Position numbers and translations under genes: made by a program. From Geoglobus sp. (GTDB lineage: Archaea > Halobacteriota > Archaeoglobi > Archaeoglobales > Archaeoglobaceae): DNA of 9,656 nucleotides. Every line of letters starts with the position of its first letter. The stretch's first letter is position 1. Shown here piece by piece: positions 7,293 to 9,656 of this stretch. The DNA lies in assembly GCA_015523645.1 (NCBI GenBank), contig WAJY01000247.1:1-9656 (forward strand), read 5' to 3'. The notes under the pieces were generated by a model. It did no database searches, had not been told where the DNA came from, and saw nothing but the letters and a program-made list of their open reading frames with translations.

Positions 7293-7527
7293 TCTCCACC
7301 ACCACAAAAAGAGAATCCTCATCAACAAACCTATCAACCGTTGGCTTTACGACTATGTAAGGCGAGTCAACTGGACCAATAATGTCGTAAACGTATCCTA
7401 TCTTTTCCAGTTTTTTGTTAAAAACCTCATCCTTAATTTCCGGTAAACTGCTGGAAATACCGAGAACTATAATGTTGCCTGTTTTTGAATAGTGCAGAAT
7501 TTTCCCAATTTTTTTAAGCACAAACAT
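7195..7527 (-). CDS. gar1: H/ACA RNA-protein component Gar1
   Basis: 110 residues. Gar1 is the small beta-barrel subunit of archaeal H/ACA ribonucleoproteins; with Cbf5, Nop10 and L7Ae it carries out guide-RNA-directed pseudouridylation of rRNA, binding Cbf5 and helping substrate turnover. The core covers about residues 3-78: [11 protein letters not shown], then [20 protein letters not shown] (43-62), the family hallmark with GPV..PY..VKP. Residues 80-110 are a basic Gly/Lys/Ser/Arg tail ([10 protein letters not shown], then GSRK repeats), reminiscent of eukaryotic Gar1 GAR tails and longer than usual in archaea. The whole tail lies over the 5' end of tfb. ATG at 7527 is the conventional start. 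GTG at 7521 (MLKKIGKIL) is a serious alternative, because the TATA box is centred about 27 nt from it but only about 21 nt from the ATG. A TTG at 7590 would put the promoter inside the gene and is rejected. Confidence 0.9.
   Translation of the reverse strand: MFVLKKIGKILHYSKTGNIIVLGISSSLPEIKDEVFNKKLEKIGYVYDIIGPVDSPYIVVKPTVDRFVDEDSLFVVVENGRGGKGKGKGDFKKGSRKGSRKKGSRKRRSY
7211..7248 (-). repeat. Short imperfect tandem repeat inside the gar1/tfb overlap
   Basis: The 11-nt unit GGAAGTAGAAA (minus strand) occurs three times, at 7238-7248, 7226-7236 and 7211-7221. The offsets are 12 and 15 nt. Both are multiples of three, so each copy is read identically in each frame: as Gly-Ser-Arg-Lys in Gar1 and as Lys-Glu-Val-Glu in TFB. 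Flanking bases are also purine-rich. The pattern suggests slippage or duplication that lengthened both protein ends together. Confidence 0.85.
7299..7303 (-). promoter_or_regulatory. Shine-Dalgarno for tfb, within gar1
   Basis: The minus strand reads GGTGG with a 6-nt spacer to the ATG at 7292. It is encoded by three consecutive Val codons of gar1 (Phe-Val-Val-Val). The site chooses the 331-residue TFB start and suggests internal initiation on a shared gar1-tfb mRNA. Confidence 0.55.
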
Positions 7528-7544
7528 AATGTTCTGATAACTAC

Positions 7545-7559
7545 TATATAAATCTTTCG
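7545..7559 (-). promoter_or_regulatory. BRE/TATA promoter of gar1-tfb
   Basis: The minus strand reads CGAAAGA (BRE-like, purine-rich) directly followed by TTTATATA at 7545-7552, the best TATA box in the window. The expected transcription start about 27 nt downstream falls near 7521, at or just after the annotated gar1 start, giving an essentially leaderless mRNA. It probably drives tfb as well, which would let TFB influence its own synthesis; that last point is inference. Confidence 0.7.
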
Positions 7560-7606
7560 AAAACGATATATTTAAAATCACAGCCATCAATATAAATTTT
7601 TCTGAT

Positions 7607-7629
7607 TTGATTGCTTAGCAAACAATCAA
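7607..7629 (-). repeat. Inverted repeat between the radical SAM gene and gar1
   Basis: The minus strand has TTGATTG, nine bases, then CAATCAA, a perfect 7-bp inverted repeat. It lies about 73 bp beyond the stop of the 529-residue radical SAM gene and about 48 bp upstream of the gar1 BRE. An alternative fold pairs TTGC with GCAA around a 3-nt loop. No U-run follows, so it is not a classical intrinsic terminator; it could be a 3'-end hairpin, an operator or chance. The rest of the 174-bp gap contains another TATA-like sequence (TTTATATT, about 7589-7596) and nothing else I can name. Confidence 0.4.
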
Positions 7630-7701
7630 CACACTTTCTCTTTACATTGTGGATACGCTCTCCTTTTAATTTTTACCTCTATTTTCGGCGTTGTTAAACT
7701 C

Positions 7702-9291
7702 CTACATCGTGAAATATCTAGCAAGAATAGCAATTTTTTCCTTTCCAATTATTTTTTCTAGTTCTTGAAAGTCTTTGTATGGTTTTCCTGAGAGTATTCT
7801 TGCTGCGGTATTCTTTCCGATTCCCGGAATGGCTAAAAGCTGATTGAGATCTGCATCATTAAGATTGATTTTTGGAACAGCCGTTATGCTTCTCCTTCCG
7901 TAACCAACCACTCTCCCGTCTAGAAATGTGTTTCTCTGAAACACGCCATAGAATCCCACAAGGAGCGGGTATGTTGAGAGCTGTCTGGCAAAGCTAATTC
8001 TATCCTTCACAACCTCAACCCTCAAATCTGTAAGCAGTCTTCCTTTCGGGACGATTCTTTCAAGCATTTTAGAATCGAAATCCCTCCTTATCTTCTCCTT
8101 AAAAAGCTTAAAATATCTCTTGTGCTTTCTCACATTTCTCTCTCCAATCTCAGCCATCGGTGTAAAGGGAAATACCTTAACCTGTCTCAGGTTTACCCTT
8201 CTTATCATTAGGTTTCTCTCCAAGATCTCCATTAGAAACTCATAGTTTTTCTCAAAAGTCTCCTTAGTTTCTCCTTTCAATCCGAAAACAAAGTTGATTC
8301 CTGGAAGGAAATAAGGCAGTCCATTGTATCCAACATGCCTCCCATACTCGTTGATCACCTCAACTGCAAACATGACCTCTTCAGGAGTAGCAAGCAAACT
8401 GTTCTTTCTGATAACCCTTTCATCAGCACTTTCAAGTCCCATGGCTGCAATATTCCCAGGAGTTTGGTAGGTTACTATTGTTTTTATAATCTCCCTTGAC
8501 TCATCTGGATATTCGGCAATTGTCTTTGGATTGACGTTATCGAGATGAAGGGTTTTTATTTTCGGGCAATTTTCCCATATTGCTCTGTGGAATTCTTTTA
8601 GAGCCTCAGGATTCGGTCTGGGTATTTCCTTGTCAAAATCAGCCAGGTAAGTGAAAAAATCTGTCTGGTTGCCAAGTCTGAAGTGTCTTATTCCTAAATC
8701 ATATAGGGCTTTTATCTCAGCGACAACAGCCCTTGCCTCTCTCATCGAAATCCTGTGTATTCTTTCAATGCAAAAGCTGCATTTTTGCCAGTAGCATCCC
8801 TTGTATGTCTCTATTTCACATATAACATTTGGATAGTCAGGGTGTTGCTTTACAACCTTTGCTCCAAGCAATGCAAACTTGTTGACGAAGTTTCTTGTTG
8901 CATCTCTCACATCTCCTCCAAGCAGTTCGTAAAGCTTGTGTTCGAATGGAAATGGAAGCACCTCACAACCCTCAGGCCAGTCATCTATTTCCAAAACCAT
9001 AGGTCCTACGATTATCTTCTCCTTTTCTGGAGCTATGCTCGGGATCTCTCTGAAAGATAATGGATTCCCTCCCAGATACTTTCCAGGAACTGCTATGCCA
9101 GCAATGATTATAATTTTATCAGCTTTTTCAACAACCTTCGGGTTCTCTCTGTATTGATCTATTGTTACGTAGAACCATTCAACTTTCAGTTTTTCCAGCA
9201 TTCCGGCTATGTATCTCGGATATGGTGAGATGTATGGTGGTACTCCAAGACATGACGGCTCATCAACATATCCATCAAGTATGGCAATCAT
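7702..9291 (-). CDS. Radical SAM protein with C-terminal helix-hairpin-helix (COG1031-like)
   Basis: 529 residues, function unknown. The N-terminal ~150 residues (MIAILDGYVDEPSCLG..., then strands such as IIIIAGIAVPG) look like a Rossmann-type domain, as in B12-binding-like radical SAM proteins. The cluster motif is GCYWQKCSFC, with Cys166, Cys171 and Cys174 (CX4CX2C rather than CX3CX2C). Downstream elements include FRLGNQTDFF, HLDNVNPKTIAEYPDE, AAMGLESADERVIRKNS and INFVFGLKGETKETFEKN, all of which fit an Elp3/MiaB-like TIM barrel. The C-terminal ~55 residues form a helix-hairpin-helix (INLNDADLNQLLAIPGIGKNTAARIL, in two parts at 475-484 and 485-500), usually a DNA- or RNA-binding element. 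This architecture is a conserved archaeal family, to my knowledge uncharacterised; nucleic-acid modification is an inference. The ATG overlaps the upstream stop as ATGA with GAGAGGAGA just before it, indicating translational coupling. Confidence 0.88.
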   Translation of the reverse strand: MIAILDGYVDEPSCLGVPPYISPYPRYIAGMLEKLKVEWFYVTIDQYRENPKVVEKADKIIIIAGIAVPGKYLGGNPLSFREIPSIAPEKEKIIVGPMVLEIDDWPEGCEVLPFPFEHKLYELLGGDVRDATRNFVNKFALLGAKVVKQHPDYPNVICEIETYKGCYWQKCSFCIERIHRISMREARAVVAEIKALYDLGIRHFRLGNQTDFFTYLADFDKEIPRPNPEALKEFHRAIWENCPKIKTLHLDNVNPKTIAEYPDESREIIKTIVTYQTPGNIAAMGLESADERVIRKNSLLATPEEVMFAVEVINEYGRHVGYNGLPYFLPGINFVFGLKGETKETFEKNYEFLMEILERNLMIRRVNLRQVKVFPFTPMAEIGERNVRKHKRYFKLFKEKIRRDFDSKMLERIVPKGRLLTDLRVEVVKDRISFARQLSTYPLLVGFYGVFQRNTFLDGRVVGYGRRSITAVPKINLNDADLNQLLAIPGIGKNTAARILSGKPYKDFQELEKIIGKEKIAILARYFTM

Positions 9292-9656
9292 TCTCCTCTC
9301 TGGATTTTTGCATGACCCCCGATAATCGAACTGCTCAGCTCTAGGTTTCTAATCTCGCACCTCTCATCAATTATGCTTCTCCAAACCTTAACCTTCTTCA
9401 AAACAACCTCATCGAAGATCACAGAATCGCTTACATCACTGCTTTCAATCTCACAGTTTTTTCCAAGGTATGCAAATGGTCCTATAATGCTCCTCTTCTT
9501 TATTCTAACCCCTTCCTCAATAACAACAGGCTCTATTATCTTGGATGTCTTGTCTATGGTTACATCACCGCTTACATCATGCCTCAAATACATCTTAAAT
9601 GCCTCCAGATAGCTGTCAGGGTTTCCTACATCATACCAATCGCCGTTCGAGAATAC
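9288..9656 (-). CDS. NDP-sugar nucleotidyltransferase, C-terminal part (5' end outside window)
   Basis: 122 codons are visible, open to the right edge. The first visible residues (GDWYDVGNPDSYLEAFK) match the end of the nucleotidyltransferase domain of sugar-1-phosphate guanylyl-, thymidylyl- or uridylyltransferases, where W-x-D-V-G-x-P-x-x-Y is conserved. The remaining ~95 residues have the Ile/Val/Gly periodicity of a left-handed beta-helix (hexapeptide-like turns such as VVIEEG, SIIGPFAYLG, SIIDER, SSIIGG), as in mannose-1-phosphate guanylyltransferase-like proteins. Such enzymes make activated sugars for glycans or compatible solutes. The catalytic N-terminal half is outside the window, so the sugar and nucleotide cannot be stated. 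An internal Met (codon at 9593) is not the start, because the same frame continues with conserved sequence above it. The stop overlaps the radical SAM start by 4 nt. Confidence 0.85.
   Translation of the reverse strand, partial: VFSNGDWYDVGNPDSYLEAFKMYLRHDVSGDVTIDKTSKIIEPVVIEEGVRIKKRSIIGPFAYLGKNCEIESSDVSDSVIFDEVVLKKVKVWRSIIDERCEIRNLELSSSIIGGHAKIQRGE

Noticed and set aside
7293..7337. Longer TFB reading with a start at 7337
   Set aside because: It adds a hydrophobic tryptophan-rich stretch unlike any TFB, and ATG 7292 has a good ribosome binding site directly upstream.
7528..7590. Longer Gar1 reading starting at TTG 7590
   Set aside because: It would include the best TATA/BRE element in the window as coding sequence, and Gar1 homologues start near the KKIGKIL segment.
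7607..7629. Inverted repeat as an intrinsic terminator
   Set aside because: No T-run follows it on the minus strand; the next bases are A-rich (ATCAGAAAAATTT).
7561..7701. Possible C/D box or other small RNA in the gap before gar1
   Set aside because: A CTGA on the plus strand (7602-7605) and a partial TGATG on the minus strand are present, but no properly ordered C, D', C' and D boxes are found, and no tRNA-like arms are seen.
1..9656. CRISPR array, transposase, integrase or attachment site
   Set aside because: No spaced direct repeats, IS-like terminal repeats or mobile-element proteins were seen; the window reads as core archaeal genes with metabolic operons.

Overview
The window looks archaeal. 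It carries an archaeal-type alanyl-tRNA synthetase with its N-terminal zinc-binding extension, a TFIIB-type initiation factor (TFB), the H/ACA snoRNP protein Gar1, a radical SAM enzyme resembling AhbC of the siroheme-dependent heme route, and TATA/BRE-like promoters placed close to start codons. Moderate GC, leaderless-looking promoters and a lactate/glycolate-oxidase-like FAD plus HdrD-like Fe-S pair together suggest a euryarchaeon, possibly of the Archaeoglobales. That placement is an inference, not an identification.

Every recognised gene lies on the minus strand, so transcription runs from high to low coordinates. From right to left: (1) the 3' end of an NDP-sugar nucleotidyltransferase gene (9288-9656) overlaps by ATGA the start of a radical SAM protein with a C-terminal helix-hairpin-helix (7702-9291). 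(2) A 174-bp gap holds an inverted repeat and a strong TATA/BRE promoter. (3) gar1 (7195-7527) is followed by tfb (6297-7292), and the two overlap by 98 nt in different frames over a repetitive sequence that codes for basic Gly/Ser/Arg/Lys in Gar1 and Lys/Glu/Val in TFB. (4) A T-rich terminator and a second promoter separate tfb from a three-gene, tightly overlapped operon: FAD-linked oxidase (4961-6226), HdrD/GlcF-like Fe-S protein (3939-5009, TTG start) and an AhbC-like radical SAM enzyme (2773-3942). (5) A third promoter precedes alaS, which runs off the left edge with an estimated ten or so codons missing.

The parts most worth attention are the dual-coded gar1/tfb overlap and the translational coupling of a flavin/Fe-S oxidoreductase to a heme-pathway-like radical SAM enzyme. 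Other points are the degenerate C-terminal signatures of the FAD protein, the nonstandard CX4CX2C cluster motif of the 529-residue radical SAM protein, and promoter spacing that predicts leaderless mRNAs. There is no CRISPR array, insertion sequence, rRNA or tRNA that I can see, and no gene-free stretch longer than about 300 bases.
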